Part shown: positions 48,494-61,400 of the stretch, one piece after another
Layout of the letters: every line of letters begins with the position of its first letter
Numbering within the stretch: the first letter of the stretch is position 1
Assembly: GCF_000006565.2 (NCBI RefSeq)
Contig: NC_031478.1
Coordinates: 4,178,212 to 4,242,211 of the forward strand
Direction: 5' to 3'
Source: Toxoplasma gondii ME49
Taxonomy: Eukaryota; Apicomplexa; Conoidasida; Eucoccidiorida; Sarcocystidae
Length of the DNA stretch: 64,000 bases
Translations under genes and position numbers: made by a program
The notes under the pieces: model-generated
Seen by the model: the letters and a program-made list of their open reading frames with translations, nothing else
What the model was told of the DNA's origin: nothing
Database searches by the model: none

Positions 48494-51020
48494 TCCACGA
48501 GACGAGCTGCCAGTTCGCCGCCTATTAATACGAGTGTGCCAACCCGGTCAAGCGGCGTGGCTGTGCGTTGCCGCCCTGCCACATGCCTCACAGCACCCGC
48601 CACTGGGTAGGGCCTTCTTTACTCCTCTTGTCTTGTTCCTCGAGAGTGCGATTTGGGGAGAATCGCAAACTACACGGAGCAATCTTTGAAAACTGCACGG
48701 ATGCACCAGTGATTTCACTTGGTTCCTTGCGCAGCGTTCAGGTTGCCTCGACATGAGTCTTTATTACGCCGCGCGTCGGGACCGCGCCTAGCCTGTCCGC
48801 TGCTCGACTTCTCGTCCGTCACTGCAGTTTTGTTTCTTTATCCTGTTATTTACCAATGCGACGCTGTGGCGTGGAGGAACGGGGTCAGCAACGCCTCCGC
48901 TGCCGGCAAAAGACGTCTGGGAACGCTCAAACGGGGCCGATCGCGTCGGCCCGACGGCCCATAGACGGGAACTAGGAAACCCCACGACTGACACGAACAC
49001 CAGGGCAGACACAACACTTTGCTTGTCGGTAAGGAAGACGTTTTTGAACACAAAAATATGTCATAATCCAGCTTCAGGCACCTCGGAACGACCAACTGTT
49101 ATAGCAGCTTTTTACAAAATCGCCGCCACCTTGGCTCGCACGACGAGCCAAGGACGCCTGTGTTTGCACCGTGACACAGACTGGTTGACGATTAACCGAT
49201 GAAAAAATTCCAGAGACGTAGATTGTTTTTCGCGTCGCAGACTGTCGAAAGATTATCCAGAGGCAGTTATCTTTTGACTTCCGGGACTTCTTGACCCCCC
49301 CAAAATATTAGATTTCACGGCCCGTCAAAGGAACTAAGCGTGCCAGATAGTCTACGCCTCGAATCGACCTGCAGGTGTTTGCACGCGGGTATCTTTAGAT
49401 GCTTCCCTAAAACTGGGGCGGCGGCCTCTGGTTCTCAGATTATTGTGTCAGCAAGATAAAGGCAGATCGGCACGTGCCGACGCGGGAGTAACCAAAGTAC
49501 ATTGAATGATACTGTGCTTGAGAGTTCTGATCACTCTTCGTTTCTCAAACGCCGATGCGACGAGTACTACTGAGCAGTTGCCCAGTCCCGAAGTGAAATA
49601 ACCAGCTGATCGAATGCTGATAACGAGTCCTGCGGAGCTGTCGGGGTGCGGTTCTCGTAATCGGGAGACACGACCACCGCAGACGGGTTTGCTCCACCTT
49701 GAGCGTTTGAGAGAGCTGGATCAAAGCATGCCTGAACAACAAAAAACAGAAGAAACACAGCCCATTCGCGCTCATGTTTAGCAGCCTCTGATTCTGTAAA
49801 GGCTTCCGCTGTGCTTATGAACATTCCGGCGCACTCCATGCTCACTCGACGACGTCGCGGAAAACTATCGAACTGCAAGCGCTAAACTGCGTTATTCTAT
49901 GCTCCGACATTGCCGCCAGAAGCCACGACCGAGAAAAAGACGACGGCTTAGACAGACAGGAGAGGGCATCAACCATCCACTAACTTGTCAGACTCGCATC
50001 GAGGTGAAAACTTGCTTTCGTCGATCGTGTAACACAGCGCACACACGTACAAAGAGGGCATGGGCGTATACGCGATCGGCGTTTGAAACAAACACACCAA
50101 CTTCCGACGGCGTGACTTTCTAAATACATTACACAGTGTTACTGTACGATAGTCAAAGGATAATAACTAAAACTTCACAGGGTGAGGTGTGGAGGGCTGT
50201 GACTGTATTGGAAGTAGCACCAGGAAGCGGCTCTGCAGGTAAGAGTGAAACCTCCAGTTGCCTATGGTCGCAAACGTTCAGCGAAATGCCGCTACTCTTT
50301 TAGCCTCAGAGCAGATAAGCACACACACCCCACCGATGATAAGCAGCTTGTCCTTCTGGATGTACCTCGGTATTTGCTAGTTTGTGCTGTTAAGCGTATC
50401 GCACATGGACTACCAACGCCGCGTAAAAAAAGAAACACTCTCCTCCCCGGATCACAAAATGGTAGTAAGACCTGCATTCCGTAGGGGTGATCTTGAGGTT
50501 AGCTGTGATGTATCGGCTTCTCCGATATTCTCCTGGACGATCGGACCGCAGCGCCGTATCCACCTTCCACGTATCACGAAAATCGACAATAGCAATATAG
50601 CCAGCGGGTAACACCCCCGGTTGGAGTGGTAATGATCGCTGGGGGAATGAAGCCGCTCTTATCGCGCACACAGACAGTAGTCAGAACTGGTTCCACAATT
50701 GTGCTCGCGGGAGTCGCAGAGTTGAGTGCACGTTATGCCAGACAGCTTGTCTCGCAATCAGCAGAAAGAGGGAAAGTAAATGAAAAACAGACACTAGAAG
50801 TGATCCAGCCAGCATTTACGGCACCACGAAACCTGGAGTGCGGCTTAACATATTGCGCATGCGACGGCCTGCGCTTCTCCCGAAGCGAAAAGACTCCTCC
50901 GGTTCGGCTGACCTACACACCTTTCGCTTGATGGACGGAGCCACACATTTCTGAAACTGGCAAACGTGTGACCAACGCCCTGGGTGTACCAAACGGTCAC
51001 TTAATCCGTCGCGGTGGACA
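48494..51020. other. Sparse stretch, only weak exon-like hints
   Basis: No gene is defended here apart from the small minus-strand ORF listed separately. One segment, 50179-50238, has a plausible acceptor (TTCACAG) and a strong donor (GTAAGAG). It is open on the plus strand as GEVWRAVTVLEVAPGSGSA, which could be an exon of an unresolved gene. I found no phase-matched partner on either side. The remainder holds short frames without recognisable content. Confidence 0.35.
49567..49839 (-). CDS. Small ORF with a hydrophobic segment, 90 aa, hypothetical
   Basis: From the ATG at 49839 the minus strand is open for 90 codons. A charged N-terminus (MECAGMFISTAEAFTESEAA) leads to a hydrophobic run (WAVFLLFFVVQACF) and a polar tail ending SLRDWATAQ. 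Alternatively, the hydrophobic-coding run TTTTTTGTTGTTCAG is an intron acceptor, and the downstream 54 codons (ACFDPALSNAQGG...) are a terminal exon of a longer gene whose upstream exons I cannot find. Either reading is speculative. Confidence 0.25.
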   Translation of the reverse strand: MECAGMFISTAEAFTESEAAKHEREWAVFLLFFVVQACFDPALSNAQGGANPSAVVVSPDYENRTPTAPQDSLSAFDQLVISLRDWATAQ

Positions 51021-51350
51021 CCAGTTCCGAAAGCCTTGTTAGGGATACGTCCACGCCAAGGACGGCTTCCCCTCTTTCCTCCTGTGGCAGGCGTCGTCAC
51101 TATCTTGGGATTGCTGTAGTTCCAAAGACAGTATGAAGAATTGCATTTTTTCGCTTGGCATGTCCACTGAATACTTCGTGGTAGACATCACAGTTCCGAA
51201 GGATGTGCTAGGGATCCGTCCTTGCAAGAATGGCCTCCCCTCCTTCCTACTGTGGGAGCCGTTGTCACTCTCTAGGCATTGCTGTAGTTCCACAGATAGG
51301 ATGAAGAATTGCAGTTTTTTGCTTGACATGTCTCCTGTGATCTCACAGTA
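51021..51350. repeat. Imperfect tandem duplication, ~168-bp unit, two copies
   Basis: Two adjacent copies share blocks such as CAGTTCCGAA, TAGGGAT.CGTCC, TTGCTGTAGTTCCA.AGA and ATGAAGAATTGCA. Corresponding positions are offset by 168-169 bp (for example 51133 versus 51301). Divergence is substantial, with small indels that change the reading frame in one copy. On the minus strand both copies encode a similar peptide (QFFILS.ELQQ), so a duplicated exon or a duplicated relic is possible. I do not recognise the parent element. Confidence 0.8.
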
Positions 51351-54300
51351 GAACGGTTCCATTTTTCTCATGCAGGTACAGCTGCTCGACAGGTGGACGA
51401 ACATGACGGCCCACCGCTGGGCACGGTCATCTGGCAATTCGGATGGGTCCACTCAGAAGCGTTAGACGTACGGGAACAACTGCCTTGTTCAGCACCTCTA
51501 ATAATGAATGCCTTAGCGGACGGCACGTGCCTCTGCAACCAGAATTGCCGGTGGAGGCACCTCGTCCGAGGCAGGTCACGCTGTGGTCGCCAGCAGCGTA
51601 TATTTCAGCTCAACTTCCAGAAGGCGGGTGTGAACCTTACATCCACAAGCAAACGATACGGAACTCGAGTTAGTTAATGTGGGACTACTGCCCTTGTTTT
51701 GTTGAAGACAGGAGGACGGGTGCCTCGATGGGAAGATCCTGAACATGCATTCGCCTCTTGCGATTTCCCCAACGGAGTCCTGACACATCTCCCGCTGTGG
51801 ACCATCTGTTGGCATCATCAGATCGATGTAGAGCCAGTGGTTCCCTGTCTTACGGCAGTGCCTACTTCTTCCGGCCACTTCACCAAAACCCTCAGAACTG
51901 ACATGTTCTGCCGCTTACACGGAGACGCTATTTCAGTCTTTATTCACGTATCTTCCTCGTTGCATCACTCACCGCCCAAGGTACCTGATACAGTAACTCT
52001 GTCTCGACTTGTACGCAAGTCTATGACCTATGTCTGCTGTTTCCAAGCCGGATGCGACTTGACAAATTCAGTACGGAAACTGCTAGTAGACATGGTGGCT
52101 GCTGCTTTGCTATCTTCACTTAAATAGGTGTTGCGCGGCAGCACATCTGGTACACGAACGCCTATTCGGTGCTGGTTCATCTTCATGTCACATGTTTCGT
52201 AAGGACCTGGAGAACGAGAAGCTGCCGGGACGGTGCGATTACATCTGCTCGATTCAGGGCATAACCAACCGCCACTCTTCCAGCATGGCCGACTGCCCCG
52301 GGCGCAGACATTGCGCAACACCATTCCAGTCCGAATGAACTTAGAAATGAACATTCGCTCCGTTGGTCCATTCATCCGAAATGCGACTAGCCCTTTCTGC
52401 TTTTGTCGACTTCCAATTGCCTCAGATGAACAGTTTTCAGAGAGGAAAATTTATGAAGAACTATGAAGCTTGTTTCGCGAAATGAAATTTAAGCACATAT
52501 CTCCTGTGCTTAGGTAGTGTGGAGTCTCCTCGTCATCACGCATTTGCAATGTAATAACGGCGTGATGGTATGCGCACCCTAATGTAGGCACCCGAAGGAG
52601 GTTTGAGTTCTGTATCATGTTCTGCCGCGTCGGGATACCTGTCCTGCGTGACACTACATCCTGTATATCATACCCTCGCGAACTCATGTACCTCAATGGT
52701 GAAACGCATGGACGGTTTTCTGATCAAAGGCCAAACGAGAGCCACCGCGTAGTAAGACGAGCAACAAAAACTACCGCACCATCAGAGCCATTAGCGGAGC
52801 ACAGCACATACGAAATGGCGACATACGTGTATACGCCTCGACGATGCCAGTGACTTTTTTGAGGTAGTGATTATACAGCGACAGGGCTATGCTGCCAGTT
52901 CGGAACTTCCTTCAGTTCGCGACTTCCTTTTCCTGACAAAATGTTGTAAAGAGCTACGAGCCCTTCTGCACTCAAAATGAAATGCACAACTCCTCCAGGA
53001 ACAAATTACCACACAACGGCCGATTCTGGCTGCCACTTGCCCTTCCCAAGTCATCAGGGCAGCCACTAATCTCTGTACAGCAAAGACTGCATTTTGACAA
53101 TGACCGGTAGGAGCTCTGGAATATCTCCAATCAGTGGCCCCAAAACGGAGAACACAGGAATGCAACCACTTCCGATTCCAAACACAGAATACCGATGCGC
53201 AGGAAACTTCACGGAGGAGCAACGTGGCATAGCGTCATTGAGCAACCACCGAAGAAATTAAGGAAAAAGGCGTTTCGACACAGCACGTAGTGACCACGCT
53301 ACGCCACCGAACAGTGTTACCTGCAAGCGGGTCCCCTCTAATATGCTTCGCTGAATTAAGCAGAACATGTTATACAGTGTGTTCCTTTGATGACGTGACA
53401 CCAGCGGTCAGAGGCTTGTGTCCATGGTTGACTATTTGCCTACTTCTAAAAACTGTGTCAGTTGTACAGTACTCGAACACCGCTCGTCCTAGCGACTCAT
53501 CTGTCCTATGAGCAGATTGTTACCAAAAAAATTTTGTAACAAGCGTGCCTCTCCGGTGACGGTGCTGTTTGCGACCAGCGCCACACAGGCAAGCATATGG
53601 AAGCTGGTCTCCGAATATCGTTTCACAGAAGGCCATCCCAGAGATTTCGCAGCAGTGTCATTGACTGTCAGCTTGAGGTGGCATAACGAATCACATGGAA
53701 TGCAACTGCCCCGCGATAAGCTAGTTTCTGGGGTGACGCCGCGGCTACCCCGCGCTGTTAAGCGACGGACTATCTGACGTGAACAAACCGATGCAAAAAC
53801 GTTCTTTGCCATTATCGATCATTCATACGAACCTCATGAGATTTGCATGGCATCCATTTCCCATGTACTACGTGTCTAGGAAGCGCAATGAATACATATG
53901 TGGATACAATGACAAGAGCAAAAGAAATGAGACTACGAGGCTACCCATAGGCACACGTTTGTTGACAGCAGAAATGATGAACGGTATTCACTGCATATAT
54001 AATGGCTAGGAATCCCATTCAGGTCCTTTTAGCTAACCTTACGAAGAAGATGCTACTAGAGTCAGCACCGCAGTCGCGTGAAAATACTAGTTAATGCTGA
54101 GGTGCGTCGCACCAACTCAAGGCGCACTTTTTTTTGAGACTGCGAGTCTTCGTGCTGGGAAAGACAGCCTGCTTACCCGCGTGCGGATGGGTGACACTGC
54201 CGAGGTTGCCAGTTAGTCTGCTAGTTTCCACCACATTGTAGTTGTACTTTTTTCCTGTAGATTTACTGACAGGAGGAGATCGCGAGATCTCGGGACGATA

Positions 54301-54429
54301 AGCCACAACCGTGTGAATCTTAGACAACTTATCGTGCAGTTCAGTCACTGTTGAATCGTTTGTCTTTCAACCAGTTTGAAGGAAATTATTTGAATATCTT
54401 GCGACTAATCTAGACATCTGTTCATCTAC
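51351..54429. other. Sparse stretch, nothing recognised
   Basis: Open frames reach about 140 codons (plus strand 51699-52127) but show no domain, signal sequence or supported splice sites. A plus-strand pyrimidine-AG near 51374 precedes a frame reading through PVEAPRPRQVTLWSP to a stop near 51673. I could not link it to other exons. No repeats or RNA genes were seen. Confidence 0.35.
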
Positions 54430-55118
54430 GTGGAACGCGCTACACCCGTTGTCGGCAACGCTATATTTTTTACCGTTTTGCTTGTTCTGCAATACCCTGC
54501 ACAATATTCAAGCGCAACTCTAAGCGCCTTGGAAGAGCGAGTTTTTGGGGAGCAATTTTACTGTAACCACCGATCCAACTGGAGTCATGGTATATGTTTG
54601 TTTTGTCCGGCAAGCGCCCGGACGCCGGATGGTCCCTCTGAGGATCCCGCTGCCTTGGTTTCATGGTCCTTTGGCTAATATCCAAGAGAGATTCCTTGGA
54701 GCACCCTGTAGGCGAGCAAAGCGGGATATGGGTTTTAGCCGCACGACTGTTGAGTTGTACCCATTGCAATAGCTTTCACACAGTAAGATCGACTTAACCG
54801 CGACTTACGCCTGGCTCTGCTACCAACTATGCGCTGTGCCAAGGAACGCAGAGCAGTGCACCAGGTTACAGTAAATCACACTTTTGCGGTCTTACTGCCA
54901 CCAACTGCGTATACAGTTTCTCATGAGTTGGAGGATGAAAGGACCGAGTTTCCTCCGGGCAACTACCGGGACCAGCAGCGATATACGGTTCACCGCTCCT
55001 GCGAAAGAACAAATTGGAGGTGCACAAACATGGGGTTGCTGTATGGAAAAATTGCTAGCAGTCTGCTCTTGCGTACGAAATATAGACGAAAAAATGGTGG
55101 AAGTTTGTGCCATGTGAA
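54430..55118 (+). pseudogene. Frameshifted secreted/surface-antigen-like relic
   Basis: The plus strand begins with a signal-peptide-like run (NAIFFTVLLVLQYPAQYSS). It continues in a second frame from about 54548 as GSNFTVTTDPTGVMVYVCF and TTVELYPLQ, then stops. Further pieces in shifting frames read TVNHTFAVLLPPTAYTVSH and FTAPAKEQIGGAQTWGCC, ending CSCVRN...VEVCAM. A secreted start followed by beta-type segments with spaced cysteines recalls coccidian surface antigens of the SRS type. The resemblance is loose and I cannot confirm the family. At least two frame changes and internal stops argue that it is dead, unless short introns explain the shifts. Confidence 0.33.
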
Positions 55119-58100
55119 GCAGCACCTGTGACCGAAAGCTATCACAGACCACCAGGCCTCTGTACTGCGGCCAGGAACATTCCAGTACGATGACCTGGCA
55201 TTCAGGGACATCTTGTCCACTCAGTGGCATATCCTTTTCTGAAGATAACACGCGGAAACTGGCATGCAGCCCCGATACCAATTAGGTTGCAAGCTGACTA
55301 CGCCGAATGTTACAACATAGAACTGAATCTTGCGTTTTTGAGAGCGCAGACAGCGTGGAAGATGCACTCACTGATTGGCAAGCGGCAAAATGCGACCGGC
55401 TGCCGTTGGATACTTTCTCATGTTAGCAACGTAGCTAGGGACCAAACATCGGGACTTTTGTCCATGTCGGTGGTTGCGTCTGCCAAAAAGCAGGCTTGGT
55501 AGAGAAAAAGTCTGACCGCGCATACGACAATGCTGCGGAGGGTCCCCTGGGCTGTTGCTCTTGGTACTCGTCGCAACGCAACTTTCCCACCTACGCGAGG
55601 TACGCTTTCCACCAGTCTGGCTGTCCCCTGTCTGAATGGTACCACTCCATCTCACACATACATACCCCAGGCCTCTCTCACCTACTTGCTCACGTGTCGC
55701 GCTGCTCGAGCTCACTCCCACATGATCGGCTTTATTCTCATGACCGGAGTTACGCGAGACCATTATCCTCAATCAGCCCCTGTGTGTGGAAAAATGTTTC
55801 TGCGGTAAAACTCGTGATTTCGGCGGACGTTCGCCCATTGTTGAGTGTATGTGACCAATGTGGGATGAACTCCCGATTCCCAGAGACAGCGAAGACACGA
55901 CAACGAATGCGGGACCGCAGCAAAATTGCGGTTAGATTTGAATATAGCTGTCGTGGAGCCATCGGTTTAACACTACCAGACGTTTACGGCCCCCCTCTGA
56001 CCCAGTGTTGAAGAACGGGGGACCCCCAAGACGCAGCTGAACATGAAAAATTCTGCACCACCCGTTGATACTTAAAGTAGCGCAGAGAGACAACAGAATT
56101 GACTATCTCAAATGCTGCGTTGTGCAGAGGGAATGTGGGAGGCTGCAACATGCGCTGCAAATCGTGTAAGAGAAGAGCATTACGGCACATTGTGGGCTGG
56201 GGGATGCCTCAGACGGTCACTTCGACCCCCCGATCTACTGCATCGGTCTAAAATAGGTTTTTCCGAACACGGTTCCACCAATAGAATATGGAAGGAGCGC
56301 GTAACACAGATTTGATGAATCTGATCTTGACAGAATTTCGCCGTCTGCACCGCTTTACCAGGGCCATCCACCCGTGCGACGCTGTCAGGGAGGTGCCGGC
56401 TTCCTCCAGCAGACGGTTGTGATGCCCCTATTTTGGCTCCCCACAGCTCAGGTTTCAGGAAATAATGCGACGGGAAATCGACCAGCCGGGTGTTGAACAT
56501 TCACAATAAATCGTGCGATCGAACCGGTTGCACCTGCCGCCATGTTACTTCTGCGGTAGGCGGTTTCGCTACAGCCTCCATAAATCAGGATTCCAGAGGG
56601 ATGAAGGTAGCCCCCAAGATCGGATGCCACTGAATGTGTGCGTACTCCAAACGCCATGTCTTTGTCACACCAAGCGAGAGCTGAGAAAAGGTGGAAGATA
56701 AGAGCTTAGCTGCTGTTGAGAAACATGCCTGCTGACGACAACGAAGCTAATAACACGGTCCACCGTAATAAAGCATCTGCGACTCACGACAGTCAACGCG
56801 CCGTCTACTCCATCCAGCCCAAGAGAGGCTTGCACGGTAGCTAAGACAGTGCCATCAGAAGTGGGTAACAGCGTATCTTTAACGTTTGTCTCTGACAGTC
56901 ATTGACACTGATGCATGACCACTTCGACGCGAGACTAAAAAACGGTAAGGTCGCTACCACACTGGCAGTGACATTTTAAAACTTAAAATGCATCAATCAA
57001 AACAATTGATTTTAAAGCGACAGGGCACTATGCTCTCCGTGGTTTCGAGAGCAATCATACCCGAGGAATCCACCAAAGGTCCGGCTCCATATTAAGGAGA
57101 ACAAGTGCCCAGCCCACCGTAATAGAAGAGATTAGGGCCGAGGATGATCAGTCGTTCTTTCCTGAAGAATCGAGCAACGTGCGTTGGTCATTGGCATATT
57201 CCAGTTGTGTATTTGTCCACTGCGAACATACGTTTTACCAGTGCCCAACTGTTTGGATGGCTTGCCACGGAGGCAATTCACTGTACATTCTACGGGTTTT
57301 TATGACATGTGTTGGGAGTGCGAGCCCGAAGCCAACCTCATTCGCTATGAACCGGTATATTCAAAGCGGGTGAATGCTCCGACGTTGACTTGCGGATGTT
57401 TTCACGGCAGGATGTTCCGTCGCACTCTACATATGTTTCGATGTTTGGCGAGAGACAGCCTATCGAGAGAAATGGTACATGTTGATCCAGCCTTTCGCCT
57501 TCGGTCGTGAATTCCACTGAATGAGTGACTGTTTCCCTTCCGCGCTGCCACCACTGAGCAGTCATACCTATTCACTGTGGCTGACACACATGTGGCGAAG
57601 AAAGCTTTTGCCCAGTTTCCGGACCCCGCTTTCTACATGAGTACCAAAATAGTCCATTTCGGTGCAACATGGGTGTTGACCAAGATTCAGCCTCAGGCTC
57701 ACCTCTCGCTTCACATTTCACCACGACAGCCGTTTCTTTTGACGGACACCAAATAGCAAACACCTACTTTTTCACATCTACCGACACCATTCCAGCTTCG
57801 TCTAATGTGGGGACAACAAGGTTGGTGTACTGGTGTTATGTTGTAGTGCCACAGTACGCGTGGCTCATGTTCGGGATGACGAAACAGATAACCACAGTGT
57901 GATTCAGATAAACATAGGAGCTTTGCGACCCTCGGAAAAATGGGGAGAAAGGTATGCAACCCTCGTAGACTTCTACAATTCTCACAGCGGGCCCACCGCA
58001 CGATGAACAACTTCTCCTTGACTGTCCGCGTGTCTGTAATTAGGCGACAGTCCTCCGTTAAGATCGCCCTTGCTTTCGACTGCCAAACGCGAATCATGTC

Positions 58101-58455
58101 GTTCAACAAAAACAACTTCGCGGCGTCCTGGTGGTACGATCTTCTCCATGTTGCCCTAGGTCTTCGGAGCCGCCGACACTTTTGCCACTGCAGCAGGCAG
58201 CCAAAGACAGAAAATCGATTCTCTAGGTTCGTTTTTCACCTCTTCAATACAAGATCTGGAGGCAGTTTCTACCCACATAAACGTTCTTGAAAGCTTACTT
58301 CCGTCCGAATCTAGGATAGTTCCTCGATTCGCCTGTCGGAGAGATCTGCCGGCAGGCTCTCCGCGACACCCGGAATGCTTAGTAGCCACATCTACTATTC
58401 GCACGCCGCAAAAACACAAAGGAAATCTAAGCGTGATTGGCCAATGACAAGAAAA
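55119..58455. other. Sparse stretch, nothing recognised
   Basis: Frames up to 171 codons (plus strand 55496-56011) are present but carry no domain and no convincing splice sites. A short A/T-rich near-palindrome (ATTTTAAAACTTAAAAT) occurs near 56972. The right end should hold the 3' UTR of the minus-strand gene that stops at 58456. Confidence 0.35.
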
Positions 58456-61400
58456 CTATCGCCTTGTACCTGGAGGAGGAGGTTGCCTCGGTATTAGCTT
58501 CTTGCGTTGCGGTGCACTAGGAGACGCTTTCTTCACGGTACCGGCCGCCGGTTTGGCTTGCGGCGGCTTCGTTGTTTTTGCCGCTCCTGACGCTTGCTTT
58601 GGTCCGTCTTTTCCTTTTGCTGCTGGGGGACCGGCTTTCTTTGGCTGCCCTGCCTTCTTTCCTTCTGCAACTGTCGTGACTCCGTCCGCCTTTTTCGTTT
58701 CAGACACTCCAGTACCCTCTTTCTTATCTGCCGGAAGAGGGTCACCCTTCTTCGTCTGGGCACCAGCCTTGGAGGCAGGACTCGGAACCTTTTTCTCGTT
58801 CGTTTCAGGAGCCTTTTGCGTTGAACTGTTTTTGGCTTCTCCGGAACTCTTGCCTGGGACATAAAAAATAAACACACGCCACCTAAGTCTGAGACGCAAG
58901 CTCGATTACCCCCGTCAGCACAATGCGTAAATGCGCTTGTACATGTGCATATGGACAGGCATGGAGTGACGTATGGACAGGCAGATATCGACAGTGTGCA
59001 TGCATACACATTCACTAACTCGCCAGTAGAAGTGGCATTGGGAACTGTAAACATCTTTTTTAAAACTAAAAATGCGATACCTCCACTCTTTTTGGGGAAC
59101 GCGACTGGAAAAGAACTAAAATCGAGCAGCACGCGTCCCGATCGGATACAGCAAAAGACGATCACCAAGGCTCCGTAGTTATGTCTATCTGGAAAGGGGA
59201 AGGCATGAAATGAGCAAGTCCGCAAAGGCAGGTGACCTAGCGGAACTGTTTTCTGACTAAGCGTTGGAGAAATACGGGCTGTTCCACTCATTTCTTCGGA
59301 TATGAACACATATGTAACACACACAGCAACCTCCGCTGCAGTCACTAGCGTTTTACAGCAGTTTCCCATGGCCTTTGGAAATTGTACCCTTTTCTGCATC
59401 TGCCTCTTGCTTTTCCCCCAGGCTTGGCAAGTAAGGCTTATTGGGCTCGCACGAACGGTTCCTCAGCTATTTCCTTGCCTCCTCTGTTAGACACCCCTCT
59501 TCGCGGTCCCCTACCATTCTCCTTCTTCGTCGCCACAGCCTTCTCAGATCTGGAACCACAAAAAAGGGAAGAAAGCGACAATGGACAACGGATCCTTGAC
59601 GTCCTCAACCAGAGAAATCGCGCTACAGCAGGCAGCCTTCCCCCACTGTTCTATAGGAGGCCTTTCTGTGTAGATCCATTCGAATGTTGTTGCTGCATGT
59701 CACAGCCGCTCTGCGACTGTTTTAACAATGGCTAGCTGTGTTTGCACGCGCGGAAACAGACAGGCAAGCGAAAAAGGGTGTACAGAAGAAGTAGAGAGAA
59801 AATACCGCTGGGAACTCGTCTCCTTTTTAACACAGAAGGAAGCGTAGTAAAGGAACGGAAGGAAACGCGAGAGAACAGAGTGACACGCAACGAGGGAAAG
59901 ACAAGAAAAGAAGATCACTCCTGCAATCACGTCGGCCCACAGAATGAGGAAGAAGGCTTATTAGCATGCAACCAAATCACGGCAAGACGAACAAAGAAGA
60001 GAGTAGCAAGACTACGAACAAAGAAAAACCACTTTCGCCACTGAGCAACAAAACAAACCAGGAAACCGGAACAGGGGAGAAGGGCGGTGGGAGAATATAG
60101 AGACAGGTAGATGTAACGGAGGTGCGAGAAAGCGTTGCCTGCTCCGGAGAGGAGAAACAAACGGAAAAGAAAAACGGAAGACCTTACGCGACCTAAAGAA
60201 CGTCAGAGAGCGAGGGCGCCTGACTCCCTTTCTCCCTTTCTCTTCGAACGAAACGAATGACTTAGGCTTACTCGACTCTCTCGTGCTTCGACAAATCGTA
60301 TCCGTGGGTGATGTCTTATCGCTAACCAATGGCTACTCGGTACTGGAAATATATTTCAGTACCGTAGCTAACGCGTTTGAAACGCGGTAGCCACGAAAAT
60401 GACTGTAGTGGCAAAAAACGAATAGCAGGTCTCCTCAGCATAAACAGTACACATTCACCAACGACAATTTCGTGAGTGACAGCTTTCCCCGACTCACGCT
60501 TTCGGGCCGCCATTCTGTTCTGATCCCAAAGTGAAACGCATTGCTCCCGCTGCAGAAAAAGTCGGACGCAGAGACAAAGAGGCAGCCTCAAATTTGCGCC
60601 TCTCTGTAGGCGTCTTCCAGCGTGGACACCTTCTTCGCAGTTAGAGCCTCAGAGACACAGTTCTCGAAATACATGCACTCTATCCGCACGTATTCCGATG
60701 CGCATGCATGCAAATAAATAAATGCGTAGTAACGCGAGGAATGATACCTCTAATTATTTGGAGTACACAGGACCTTGCAACAAGCGCACCGGAGTTAGAG
60801 GCTGAATTTAGATTTAGAGCACACGCCAAAAAGATATCACGATTTTGGATCGGTTGGTACAGAGGATCAAACATACCACTAGTTCACTAGGTTCGACGTT
60901 CAGTGAGCAGGCACCTAATTGCATTTTGAGTTGTGCACTCATGTAGTAGTAGACCTCTGGAGACGCTGAAGCGGCGACAAGCGACCTATTCATGCCCTGA
61001 TTAGAGTGTTTCAGTCCAGCCTCGTTCATGTTGCGACGAAAGAGGAGAGACACTGCACTGGATCCTGCTACAGGGGTGGACATTGGTTTATCGGAAGAAA
61101 CAGACTGTGATGTCTTTGAACTTCATGAGATAGTCGCTTTTTGACAGCATGAGGGCAGACAGAGGGTAGTTGGCGCCAATCGCAGTATCGTCTCAGGACG
61201 CCCTTACCTTTCACACACTTCTTCGACTCCTTGTCCACAGTGTCGAGTTGCAGCATTGATTCGTCGCGCAACTGCCACGAAAACAGAGACGAAGAAACGT
61301 GCGAGAAACTGAGGACAGACGTTATGGAGATATGGAGGAGACTCAGGCCTCGCAGAGGGGACAAGGACAAGAACGGGATCAATGACCGAGGAAACACAAA

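Noticed and set aside
60814..61083. Minus-strand frame MSTPVAGSSAVSLLF... with a GTATGT donor, considered as an extra exon of the lysine-rich-tailed gene
   Set aside because: Its entry phase would fit but its exit phase (0) does not match the next exon (phase 1), while exons 61271-61208 and 58853-58456 already join in phase without it.
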